Positions 1-5,529 are shown, counted from the first letter of the stretch. The stretch is 7,444 nt of DNA from an uncultured Collinsella sp. (GCA_900544845.1 UQWV01000077.1:1-7444); one strand, 5' to 3'. Notes: generated from the letters alone by a model not told the origin. Numbers and translations are program-made.

Positions 1-45
1 CTTGCCCACGTTGGGCAGGCCCACGATACCGATGGAAAGGGACAC
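1..45 (-). CDS. ychF: Ribosome-binding GTPase YchF, 5' end only
   Basis: Only the first 15 codons are inside the window; the gene runs off the left edge. Read on the minus strand from a GTG at 43-45, they give MSLSIGIVGLPNVGK. This contains the start of the P-loop (G1) motif GLPNVGK, which binds the nucleotide phosphates. The N-terminal placement of GIVGLPNVGK is characteristic of YchF/OLA1, an Obg-related, ribosome-associated ATPase/GTPase in the cytoplasm; E. coli YchF begins almost the same way. A good ribosome binding site (AAAGGAG, complement of 51-57) lies five bases upstream and supports the GTG start. A TATACT -10-like box at 83-88 could drive it. Other Obg/Era-like GTPases are possible from so short a piece, but the spacing from the N-terminus fits YchF best. 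Confidence 0.85.
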   Translation of the reverse strand, partial: MSLSIGIVGLPNVGK

Positions 46-82
46 GACAGCTCCTTTTGGTACAGGTACTTCAAACTGCATA

Positions 83-88
83 AGTATA
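83..88 (-). promoter_or_regulatory. Candidate -10 box for ychF
   Basis: Read on the minus strand this is TATACT, a five-of-six match to the sigma-70 -10 consensus, 37 bases before the ychF GTG. No convincing -35 box is visible 16-18 bases upstream, because that space is taken by the GC-rich hairpin at 89-132. The placement just downstream of the hairpin suits a separate ychF promoter. Confidence 0.35.
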
Positions 89-132
89 GCGCCGCCGCAG
101 CATCCGGGCGAATCCGGACACCGCGGCGGCGC
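89..132 (-). terminator. GC-rich nested hairpin downstream of the Fe-S gene
   Basis: A perfect 10-bp outer stem (89-98 with 123-132, GCGCCGCCGC/GCGGCGGCGC) encloses a second 5-bp stem (103-107 with 114-118, TCCGG/CCGGA, six-base loop). It starts 27 bases after the stop codon of the 4Fe-4S gene, the usual place for a terminator. On the minus strand it is followed only by TATACTTATG, not a true U-tract, so it may terminate weakly, depend on a factor, or protect the 3' end of the mRNA. Confidence 0.5.
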
Positions 133-159
133 AAATGAAGCAAAGATTGGGGTCGCTGG

Positions 160-1413
160 CTAGTCCGCGAGCTTCTCCACCTGATCGAGCATCTTGTCGA
201 GCTTGGCCTTTGCTTCGGCCTTGGCCTTCTGGGCCTCTTCGTGGGCCTTGGCCTTCTGAGCGGCCTTTTCCTCGGCCTCGGGGTCGACGACGACCAGATT
301 GGACGCATCGTGCTCGACCAGCTTGAGCGCATGCTCGGGACAAACCTTGACACAGGCGCCGCAGCCTAAACAATACGTGGACTCCAACGCAAAGCGGCCG
401 CTTCCCACCAGATCGCAGGCAAACGTGGGGCACACGTTGACGCACTCGCCGCACGACGTACACTTGTCAAAATCGCACTCCGGTGTGCTCACCTGCATGT
501 TCTGGGCAAGCTCGGGGTGGTTTTGCAACGTCGAGAGCACCAGTTGACGCCCGTGCGTGAGCGAACGGCGACGCTTGGTCGTCGTGGTGCCGCACATGGT
601 GTTGAGCGTGCGCTCCAGCTGGGTAATCTGATGGCGATGGGCCTTGAGCTTCTGCGTCACCGAGGCCAGCGCCGCCGTCGCCGGATTGAGCTTGGTCACC
701 GTCAGGCCCGTGGTGCGGGCGATCTTATCCATGTACTCCTTGCGCTCGTACTCGCGGCGCTTATGGCATTTGAGGCTCTTGGGGTCGACCTCCAGGCCCA
801 TACCCGTGCCGGACCACTCCTCGGCCTTCGCAATCGCCTCGCCCAGAATGTCCTCACCGCCGGTGTTGCGGCATTTATCGCACACGCCCAACGGCAGGTA
901 CACACTCACGTTGGGATAGTCTGCCAGTACCGAGAACCAGGTCTCGGCCGTAATATCGCCCACGCAGGCAACGACGACTTCGTTCTCGCGCGGCATGCGC
1001 TTAAGGGCACGCGTGCAGGTGACGTAGGCGGTCTCGTGGCTCGTAGCCGCCGAGACAATGTCGTCGTAGACGTTTTTGGGCGCCAGGCGCGGCGAGATGA
1101 TCGCCTCGGTCGGACAGGCAGCGGCGCACAGGCCGCACTTGCGACAGGAGTCGAGGATCTCGATGGCGTCTTCCTCGACCTCGATAGCGTTGACCGGGCA
1201 CACGTCCATGCACGCGGTGCAGCCGCTCTTTTCGTTTTTGCAGGTCAGGCACGGAATGGTGTTGCCGCGCGGGCGCTCCTTGTAGTCAGCAGGATTCCAT
1301 TGAGGCGCCGAGGGATCGAGTGCATCGGTCACACCGCCAAGCGGGTTTTTAAGAAAGTCGAAACCCTTGCTGATCTCGATAATGTCATCAAACAGATCGT
1401 GTTCCTGCGCCAT
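160..1413 (-). CDS. Polyferredoxin-like protein with four [4Fe-4S] motifs (417 aa)
   Basis: This is probably a cytoplasmic electron carrier or an iron-sulfur subunit; the partner is unknown. Two ferredoxin-type motif pairs flank a central domain. The N-terminal pair uses C55/C58/C65/C68/C72-Pro and C90/C93/C96/C100-Pro. The C-terminal pair uses C318/C321/C324/C328-Pro and C348/C351/C354/C358-Pro. Between them (about 125-205) is an alpha/beta-looking region with four more cysteines (C133, C150, C178, C181). A basic linker follows near 280-290, and the tail (377-417) is rich in Lys, Ala and Glu and probably a helix or coiled coil. No signal peptide or membrane segment is seen. The reading frame is open upstream to 1473, but ATG 1411-1413 has a GGGAGG site eight bases upstream and is preferred. 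It diverges from the 2-hydroxyacid dehydrogenase gene. The Fe-S reading is secure; the exact function is not. Confidence 0.85.
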   Translation of the reverse strand: MAQEHDLFDDIIEISKGFDFLKNPLGGVTDALDPSAPQWNPADYKERPRGNTIPCLTCKNEKSGCTACMDVCPVNAIEVEEDAIEILDSCRKCGLCAAACPTEAIISPRLAPKNVYDDIVSAATSHETAYVTCTRALKRMPRENEVVVACVGDITAETWFSVLADYPNVSVYLPLGVCDKCRNTGGEDILGEAIAKAEEWSGTGMGLEVDPKSLKCHKRREYERKEYMDKIARTTGLTVTKLNPATAALASVTQKLKAHRHQITQLERTLNTMCGTTTTKRRRSLTHGRQLVLSTLQNHPELAQNMQVSTPECDFDKCTSCGECVNVCPTFACDLVGSGRFALESTYCLGCGACVKVCPEHALKLVEHDASNLVVVDPEAEEKAAQKAKAHEEAQKAKAEAKAKLDKMLDQVEKLAD

Positions 1414-1421
1414 GCGCGGCC

Positions 1422-1427
1422 CCTCCC
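1422..1427 (-). promoter_or_regulatory. Ribosome binding site fixing the Fe-S protein start
   Basis: Read on the minus strand this is GGGAGG, eight bases before ATG 1411-1413. The longer in-frame start at 1471-1473 would add a 20-residue Arg/Ile/Leu-rich extension unlike the acidic start MAQEHDLFDD, so this site decides for the shorter protein. Confidence 0.6.
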
Positions 1428-1510
1428 TGAGCAGTGCAAACAAGCAAGAGATAATGATACGCCATCGGCCCACGCCTCGGGCAAATTACACGCGGAGCAC
1501 CTTTGAGGCA

Positions 1511-1529
1511 AATAGACCTACAATCTATT
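1511..1529. promoter_or_regulatory. Inverted repeat in the divergent spacer, candidate operator
   Basis: Perfect 6-bp arms AATAGA (1511-1516) and TCTATT (1524-1529) surround seven bases. With one extra base allowed, the arms extend outward to GGCAA/TTGCC (1507-1532). The repeat overlaps TACAAT at 1519-1524, a plausible -10 box for the plus-strand dehydrogenase, though no good -35 box accompanies it. A regulator binding here could control the dehydrogenase. The repeat is clear; its role is inferred. Confidence 0.35.
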
Positions 1530-1567
1530 GCCAGCCTAATCGCCTAGGTTTATTGAGGAGTCACAAG

Positions 1568-2524
1568 ATGAAGATTGCCCTGATCGAACCGTTGGGAGTA
1601 CCCGAGCAGACCATCGACGAGCTCTCCGCACCCCTTAAGGATGCCGGACACGAGTTTGTCTATTTCGATACCAAAACAACCGATCCGGTCGAGCTCGCTC
1701 GACGCAGCGAGGGCGCCGAGGTCGTCATGATCGCCAACAACCCCTACCCTGCCGAGGTCGTCGCCGGCTCCGATGCGCTCAAGATGATCGCCGTTGCCTT
1801 TACGGGCATCGACCACGTGGGGCTTTCCGCCTGCCGTGAGCGCGGTGTTGAGGTTCGCAACTGCGCCGGCTACTCCGACGTTTCGGTCGCCGAGCTCACC
1901 CTTGGCCTGACCATCGACGTGTTGCGCAAGGTGGGCGCCGCCGATGCCGCCGTCCGCAGCGGCAAGACGAGCGCCGGCCTAATGGGCACCGAGATCCGCG
2001 ACAAGACCGTGGGTATCGTGGGCTGCGGTAAGATCGGCTGCGCCACGGGTCGTCTCTTTAAGGCCTTTGGCGCCCGCGTGCTGGGCTATGCCCGCCACGA
2101 GCATCCCGAGGCAGCCGAGGCCGGCATTGAGCAGGTTTCGCTCGAGCAGTTGCTCGCCGAGTCCGATATCGTAAGCCTGCACCTGCCTAACAATGACACC
2201 ACGCGCAAGAGCTTTGGCACCGAGCAGTTCGCCCAGATGAAGGACGGTGCCGTCTTTATCAACTGCGCCCGCGGTGCCATCGTGGATAACGATGCCCTTG
2301 CCCAGGCACTCAACGACGATAAGCTCGCCGGTGCCGGCATCGACGTCTTTGATATGGAGCCGCCCATCCCCGCCGACTACGCGCTCATCAACGCCAAGAA
2401 CTGCACCTTCACGCCGCATATGGGTTTCTTTACGCACGAGGCCATGCAGCGCCGCGCCAAGATTGAGTTCGACAACGTCGTCGCCTACGTCGAGGGTCGC
2501 GCGCAAAACGTTTGCGAGCTGTAG
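1568..2524 (+). CDS. D-isomer-specific 2-hydroxyacid dehydrogenase (318 aa)
   Basis: It should interconvert a 2-keto acid and a D-2-hydroxy acid (lactate, glycerate, or a branched or aromatic analogue) using a nicotinamide cofactor in the cytoplasm. The length is normal for the family. An N-terminal catalytic half leads into the Rossmann domain with G152-x-G154-x-x-G157 (GIVGCGKIG). The catalytic triad is present: Arg235 in NCARGAIVD, Glu264 in DVFDMEPP and His284 in TPHMGFF. After the second Rossmann strand the usual Asp is missing; the sequence is GYARHEH, which hints at NADP(H) rather than NAD(H). ATG 1568 has GAGGAG seven bases upstream (1555-1560); the frame is open back to 1367, but that extension overlaps the divergent gene. 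A terminator follows. Substrate cannot be told from sequence; glycerate/hydroxypyruvate and keto acid reductases look alike here. Confidence 0.9.
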   Translation: MKIALIEPLGVPEQTIDELSAPLKDAGHEFVYFDTKTTDPVELARRSEGAEVVMIANNPYPAEVVAGSDALKMIAVAFTGIDHVGLSACRERGVEVRNCAGYSDVSVAELTLGLTIDVLRKVGAADAAVRSGKTSAGLMGTEIRDKTVGIVGCGKIGCATGRLFKAFGARVLGYARHEHPEAAEAGIEQVSLEQLLAESDIVSLHLPNNDTTRKSFGTEQFAQMKDGAVFINCARGAIVDNDALAQALNDDKLAGAGIDVFDMEPPIPADYALINAKNCTFTPHMGFFTHEAMQRRAKIEFDNVVAYVEGRAQNVCEL

Positions 2525-2533
2525 TCAAACAAG

Positions 2534-2575
2534 GGCGGGGCAAAAACCTCATCGCAGGCCTACCCCGCCTTCTTT
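2534..2575 (+). terminator. Terminator of the 2-hydroxyacid dehydrogenase gene
   Basis: GGCGGGG (2534-2540) pairs perfectly with CCCCGCC (2563-2569), followed by TTCTTT, nine bases after the stop codon. The loop is rather long (22 bases) and the T-run is interrupted, so it is a moderate intrinsic terminator. Confidence 0.6.
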
Positions 2576-2585
2576 GGTTCAACTA

Positions 2586-2603
2586 ACCTGACCCCTTTGC
2601 ACC
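2586..2603. repeat. Possible dispersed short motif containing TGACCCCTTTGCACC
   Basis: On the minus strand this reads GGTGCAAAGGGGTCAGGTT. Words built around GGGGTCAGGT recur between genes in several bacterial genomes, so this may be one copy of a dispersed element. Only one copy is in the window and it lies between two terminators. This rests on recollection of similar words, not on repetition seen here. Confidence 0.2.
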
Positions 2604-2608
2604 ATAGC

Positions 2609-2645
2609 AAAAAAGGAGCAAAGCCATCTGCCGGCTTTGCCCCTT
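2609..2645 (-). terminator. Intrinsic terminator of the glycerol dehydrogenase gene
   Basis: GCAAAGCC (2618-2625) pairs with GGCTTTGC (2633-2640) around a seven-base loop. The stem continues past one A/C mismatch with GG/CC and AA/TT (2613-2616 with 2642-2645). On the minus strand a run of six T (complement of 2609-2614) follows. It begins 12 bases after the gldA stop codon. Confidence 0.85.
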
Positions 2646-2657
2646 CCTTACCTTAGT

Positions 2658-3758
2658 TTACTCATCCATAAGGTAGTAGTGGCCCAGTGCGTCGGCACCC
2701 AGGATGGCGTTTGCGACCATCTCGGGCGTCACCTCAAACGGCATGTTGCACATGGTGTCCTCGGGCGCGCACGCGGCCTCGGCAACAATCATGGCCTTCT
2801 CGCGCGTAAGCTCGGCAACGCCAAGTTCCTTCATCGTGACCGGTAGGCCCAGCTCAATGCAGAAGCCCAAGACTTCCTCGAGCTTCTCGGTCGGGGCATC
2901 CTCGAGTACCAGCTGGACGATGGTGCCGAAGGCGACCTTCTCGCCGTGATACATGCCGTGGCACTCGGGCAGCATCGTCAGGCCATTGTGGATGGCATGA
3001 GCAGCAGCAAGGCCCGAGCTCTCAAAGCCAATGCCCGAAAGCAGCGTATTGGCCTCGATGATGTGCTCGACGGCAGGCGTGAGCGCACCCTTCTCCAGCG
3101 CGACCTTGGCCTTGACGCCATCGGCCATAAGCGTCTCGTAGCAGAGCTTGGCGAGCGCCAAGCCAGCCATGCCGCCCTTGCCGCCGGCGCAAGTGCCACC
3201 GTCGGCATCATGCGTCGCCTGGGCCTCAAAGTAGGTTGCGAGTGCATCGCCCATACCGGAAACCGTCAGGCGCACCGGGCTCGCCGCGATAACCGTCGTA
3301 TCCATCAGGACAATGTTGGGGTTTGCCTTCAGGAAGAGGTACTTGTCGAACTGGCCGTCATCGGTATAGAGCACCGAAAGCGCCGAGCACGGGGCATCGG
3401 TCGAAGCAATGGTGGGGCAAATGATAACCGGGGATTCCAGGTAATAGGCAACGGCCTTCGCGGTGTCGAGGATCTTGCCGCCACCGACGCCGACGATGAT
3501 GTCGCAACCGTTGTCACGGGCGAGCGCAACCAGGCGATCGACCTCGCCCTTGGAGCACTCGCCGTTAAAGTCCTCAAACAGCAGCTCGGCCTTAGCCTCG
3601 GTAAAACCGCCCTCGATCTTGGCACCGACGCGCTTCTTGCCCGAAGGCGTCACGATGACGAGGGCCTTAGCGCCGAGCTGCTCAACGTAAGAGCCGAGCT
3701 TGGCGAGCTCGTCCGGACCCTGGATGTACTTGCTGGGGCTATTGAAAATTGCAGCCAT
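2658..3758 (-). CDS. gldA: Glycerol dehydrogenase, GldA type (366 aa)
   Basis: It catalyses zinc-dependent oxidation of glycerol to dihydroxyacetone with NAD+, or the reverse, in the cytoplasm. Length and sequence follow E. coli GldA closely from the first residues (SPSKYIQG) to the C-terminus. The dinucleotide-binding GVGGGKILDTAK lies at 90-101, and PTIASTDAPCSALSV at 115-129 is a GldA hallmark. The zinc ligands fall at Asp171 (GMGDALAT), His254 (AAAHAIHNGL) and His271 (YHGEK), the same numbering as in E. coli. The ATG start at 3756-3758 is fixed by this alignment, but no clear Shine-Dalgarno is seen before it, only AGAGAATGGGA. The iron-dependent alcohol dehydrogenase lies 83 bases upstream on the same strand, with a strong terminator in between whose T-tract ends close to this start. 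Its own promoter is therefore hard to place. A terminator follows downstream. Confidence 0.93.
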   Translation of the reverse strand: MAAIFNSPSKYIQGPDELAKLGSYVEQLGAKALVIVTPSGKKRVGAKIEGGFTEAKAELLFEDFNGECSKGEVDRLVALARDNGCDIIVGVGGGKILDTAKAVAYYLESPVIICPTIASTDAPCSALSVLYTDDGQFDKYLFLKANPNIVLMDTTVIAASPVRLTVSGMGDALATYFEAQATHDADGGTCAGGKGGMAGLALAKLCYETLMADGVKAKVALEKGALTPAVEHIIEANTLLSGIGFESSGLAAAHAIHNGLTMLPECHGMYHGEKVAFGTIVQLVLEDAPTEKLEEVLGFCIELGLPVTMKELGVAELTREKAMIVAEAACAPEDTMCNMPFEVTPEMVANAILGADALGHYYLMDE

Positions 3759-3770
3759 AACTATCCCATT

Positions 3771-3820
3771 CTCTAAAAGAAAAAAGAAAGGGGCTCCGTA
3801 CAGATACGTGCGGAGCCCCT
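3771..3820 (-). terminator. Strong intrinsic terminator between the two dehydrogenase genes
   Basis: GGGGCTCCG (3790-3798) pairs perfectly with CGGAGCCCC (3811-3819). The stem extends by A3789-T3820 outside and by T3799-G3810, A3800-T3809 and C3801-G3808 inside, giving about 13 bp and a six-base loop. On the minus strand it is followed by a long T-rich tract (complement of 3771-3789). It lies about 20 bases after the stop of the iron-dependent alcohol dehydrogenase, and the tract ends 12 bases before the gldA ATG, so it also forms part of any readthrough leader of gldA. Confidence 0.9.
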
Positions 3821-3841
3821 CGTTACGATAACAAGAGTCGA

Positions 3842-5065
3842 TTAGAAATCGATGTCGGTGTCGTAGTAGCAGGCCTTGAGGATCTTCTCGAAGTCGGCAG
3901 CCTTGGTCTCACGCGGGTTCTCGGGCGTGCAGGCGTCCTGCTCGGCGTTCGCGGCGATCTCGGGCAGCTTGGCGAGGAACTCCTCCTCGGAAACCATCTG
4001 CGGGTTCTCGGCGTCGACCTTCACGCCACCATTCGCGTAATCCTTGATGGACTGCGGAATGTTGAGCTGGTCGTTGAGGTCGCGAATCTTCTGGACGAGT
4101 GCAGCGATGAGCTCCTCGTTGGTCTCGCCGGGAAGGTGCAGGATCTCCTTGGCCACGTAAGCGTAACGCTCGGCAGCACGGGGATCCTTGGAGTTCCACT
4201 GGATGACCTTGCCCAGGTACATGGCGTTAGCAGCACCGTGGATGATGTGGCCGTTCTCAAAGGCAGCACCGGTCTTGTGAGCCATGGAGTGAACGATGCC
4301 AAGCAGGCCCGAGGAGAAGGCGATACCGGCGATGCACTGAGCCTCGTGCATGTGCTGACGGGCCTCATGGTCGCCAGCATAGGACTTGGGCAGCCACTCG
4401 ACGATCTCGCGGATGCCGTGCAGAGCGTTGGCGTCGGTGAACATAGAGGCGCAGGTGGAAACGTAGGCCTCCATGCAGTGGGTCAGAGCATCCATGCCGG
4501 TGTGAGCGCACAGCTTGGCGGGCATGGTGTAGGTGAGCTCGGGGTCGACGATGGCGACATCAGGGGTGATGTTGAAGTCGGCCAGCGGGTACTTGATGCC
4601 CTTGGCGTAGTCGGTAATGACGGAGAACGCGGTGACCTCGGTAGCGGTGCCGGAGGTAGAGGAGATGGCGCAGAAATGAGCCTTCTGACGCAGCTCGGGG
4701 AAGCTGAACGGCTGGATGATGTTATCGAAGGACTCCTCGGGATACTCGTAGAAGACCCACATGGCCTTAGCGGCATCGATGGGCGAGCCGCCACCGATGG
4801 CGATAATCCAGTCGGGCTCGAACTCGCGCATGGCCTCGGCGCCCTTCATGACCGTCTCGATGGACGGGTCAGACTCGACGCCCTCGAACAGCTTGACCTC
4901 GAAACCGCCTTCCTTAAGGTCGTTCTCGACGTCCTGCAGGAACCCGCCGCGGCGCATAGAGCTGCCGCCAGAAACGATGATGGCCTTCTTGCCCTTGAGG
5001 TTCTTCACCTCGTGGCGAGCGCCCTCACCAAAGTACAAATCGCGAGGATTGGTAAAACGTCCCAT
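3842..5065 (-). CDS. Group III iron-dependent alcohol dehydrogenase (407 aa)
   Basis: It interconverts an alcohol and an aldehyde with NAD(P)H, probably in fermentative aldehyde reduction. The fold is the dehydroquinate synthase-like/iron ADH type. IAIGGGSPIDAAK at 88-100 binds the nucleotide, and STSGTATEVTAFSVITD at 136-152 resembles clostridial butanol dehydrogenases and the ADH half of AdhE. Likely Fe ligands are Asp192 and His196 (GMDALTH), His259 (VHSMAH) and His276 (HIIHGAAN). The last two are 17 residues apart instead of the usual 14, because of a small insertion (ENG). ATG 5063-5065 has a perfect AGGAGG six bases upstream; the 17-residue upstream extension is rejected. A strong terminator follows, then gldA on the same strand. 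The substrate (ethanol, butanol, lactaldehyde, 3-hydroxypropionaldehyde) cannot be decided from the sequence. Confidence 0.92.
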   Translation of the reverse strand: MGRFTNPRDLYFGEGARHEVKNLKGKKAIIVSGGSSMRRGGFLQDVENDLKEGGFEVKLFEGVESDPSIETVMKGAEAMREFEPDWIIAIGGGSPIDAAKAMWVFYEYPEESFDNIIQPFSFPELRQKAHFCAISSTSGTATEVTAFSVITDYAKGIKYPLADFNITPDVAIVDPELTYTMPAKLCAHTGMDALTHCMEAYVSTCASMFTDANALHGIREIVEWLPKSYAGDHEARQHMHEAQCIAGIAFSSGLLGIVHSMAHKTGAAFENGHIIHGAANAMYLGKVIQWNSKDPRAAERYAYVAKEILHLPGETNEELIAALVQKIRDLNDQLNIPQSIKDYANGGVKVDAENPQMVSEEEFLAKLPEIAANAEQDACTPENPRETKAADFEKILKACYYDTDIDF

Positions 5066-5071
5066 ACTGTG

Positions 5072-5077
5072 CCTCCT
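5072..5077 (-). promoter_or_regulatory. Ribosome binding site of the iron-dependent ADH
   Basis: Read on the minus strand this is a perfect AGGAGG, six bases before ATG 5063-5065. It settles the start against the in-frame ATG at 5114-5116, which lies inside the leader hairpin. Confidence 0.8.
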
Positions 5078-5106
5078 AAACAAGCCCCTCTTAGACTTGC
5101 GTATAT

Positions 5107-5131
5107 AACGGAGCACCCAATTGGCTCCGTT
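5107..5131 (-). promoter_or_regulatory. Hairpin in the leader of the iron-dependent ADH
   Basis: Perfect 8-bp arms AACGGAGC (5107-5114) and GCTCCGTT (5124-5131) enclose nine bases. It lies 42-66 bases before the ADH start and is followed on the minus strand by ATATAC, not a T-tract, so it is not a terminator. It could be a DNA operator or an mRNA-stabilising 5' hairpin. Confidence 0.45.
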
Positions 5132-5202
5132 AGGACCGGTTTGCGCGTTGCCGGCGATGACAATGCGCGATGTCTAAACGTCTCAACGCTCAGACAAACA
5201 CT

Positions 5203-5208
5203 ATTTTA
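5203..5208 (-). promoter_or_regulatory. Weak candidate -10 box for the iron-dependent ADH
   Basis: Read on the minus strand this is TAAAAT, a five-of-six match to the -10 consensus, about 137 bases before the ADH start. No good -35 box is found at the right spacing. If real, it would put the leader hairpin inside the transcript. Confidence 0.25.
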
Positions 5209-5251
5209 CCGTTCTGGTTGGTCAGTTATTCACCTAAAGCCGCCAATGATG

Positions 5252-5316
5252 AAACGTTTTTTCTATCCCTGAAGACCCTTGTGCGGCATTCATACTCCCA
5301 AGCTGGGCAAACGTTT
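5252..5316. promoter_or_regulatory. Two AAACGTTT palindromes, candidate operator pair
   Basis: The 8-bp palindrome AAACGTTT occurs at 5252-5259 and 5309-5316, 57 bases apart, each followed by more T (TTTTC and TATC). CG-centred palindromes of this kind are typical of LacI-family operators. They lie upstream of the possible ADH promoter in the divergent spacer. Binding and regulator are inferred; no regulator gene is in the window. Confidence 0.35.
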
Positions 5317-5356
5317 TATCAAGGTTGACCACATATCCCGGGCAGGACTGTGCCCC

Positions 5357-5398
5357 TCCAAAATATGCACCGTTCGCCGCCAAAAATCGACCGTTTGC
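5357..5398. repeat. Imperfect tandem repeat of two 21-base units
   Basis: Units 5357-5377 and 5378-5398 match at 14 of 21 positions, sharing the core ACCGTT followed by GC and an upstream run of A. It could be a remnant of a dispersed intergenic repeat or a pair of protein-binding sites. Confidence 0.45.
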
Positions 5399-5523
5399 GG
5401 CACCGTGATACCACTCGGTCGTCCAAGGTGCCGACATTTGTGCGACATCCGTCTTCGTGGTGCAAAGGTGCAAGTCCAAGTGCGGCACCCCCGGCGTGCC
5501 ACATGCGGGTAAACTAGAACCTT

Positions 5524-5529
5524 ATATAG
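5524..5529 (+). promoter_or_regulatory. Candidate -10 box for the TPR gene pair
   Basis: TATATA lies 37 bases before the first TPR gene, in the first AT-rich patch upstream of it. TAAACT at 5510-5515 is an alternative. Neither has a recognisable -35 box, so the promoter is only tentatively placed. Confidence 0.3.

Noticed and set aside
517..1506. Long open frame on the plus strand (329 codons) over the Fe-S gene
   Set aside because: It is antisense to a protein with four clear [4Fe-4S] motifs; the translation is Arg/Ala/His-rich with no recognisable motif, typical of a shadow frame.
2525..2657. A small gene in the convergent spacer
   Set aside because: The space is taken by two oppositely oriented terminators, with no start codon plus ribosome binding site.
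2946..3776. Open frame on the plus strand (276 codons) over gldA
   Set aside because: It is antisense to a closely matching GldA with all zinc ligands, and has no domain motif.
3759..3841. A small RNA or riboswitch between ADH and gldA
   Set aside because: The only structure is one simple hairpin with a T-tract; it is fully explained as a terminator, and there is no room for an aptamer.
4136..5272. Long open frame on the plus strand (378 codons) over the iron ADH gene
   Set aside because: It is antisense to a clear iron ADH and is Gly/Asp/Val-rich low-complexity, as expected for the complement of GC-biased codons.
5357..5398. A CRISPR array
   Set aside because: There are only two imperfect adjacent 21-base units with no spacers and no cas genes nearby.
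5234..5488. Minus-strand 84-codon frame in the 500-bp spacer, with an in-frame 21-base repeat giving two AANG-containing units
   Set aside because: It has a GTG start with no Shine-Dalgarno, ends among the ADH promoter-side elements, and the in-frame repeat can occur by chance since 21 is a multiple of 3. A homologue search could reopen it.
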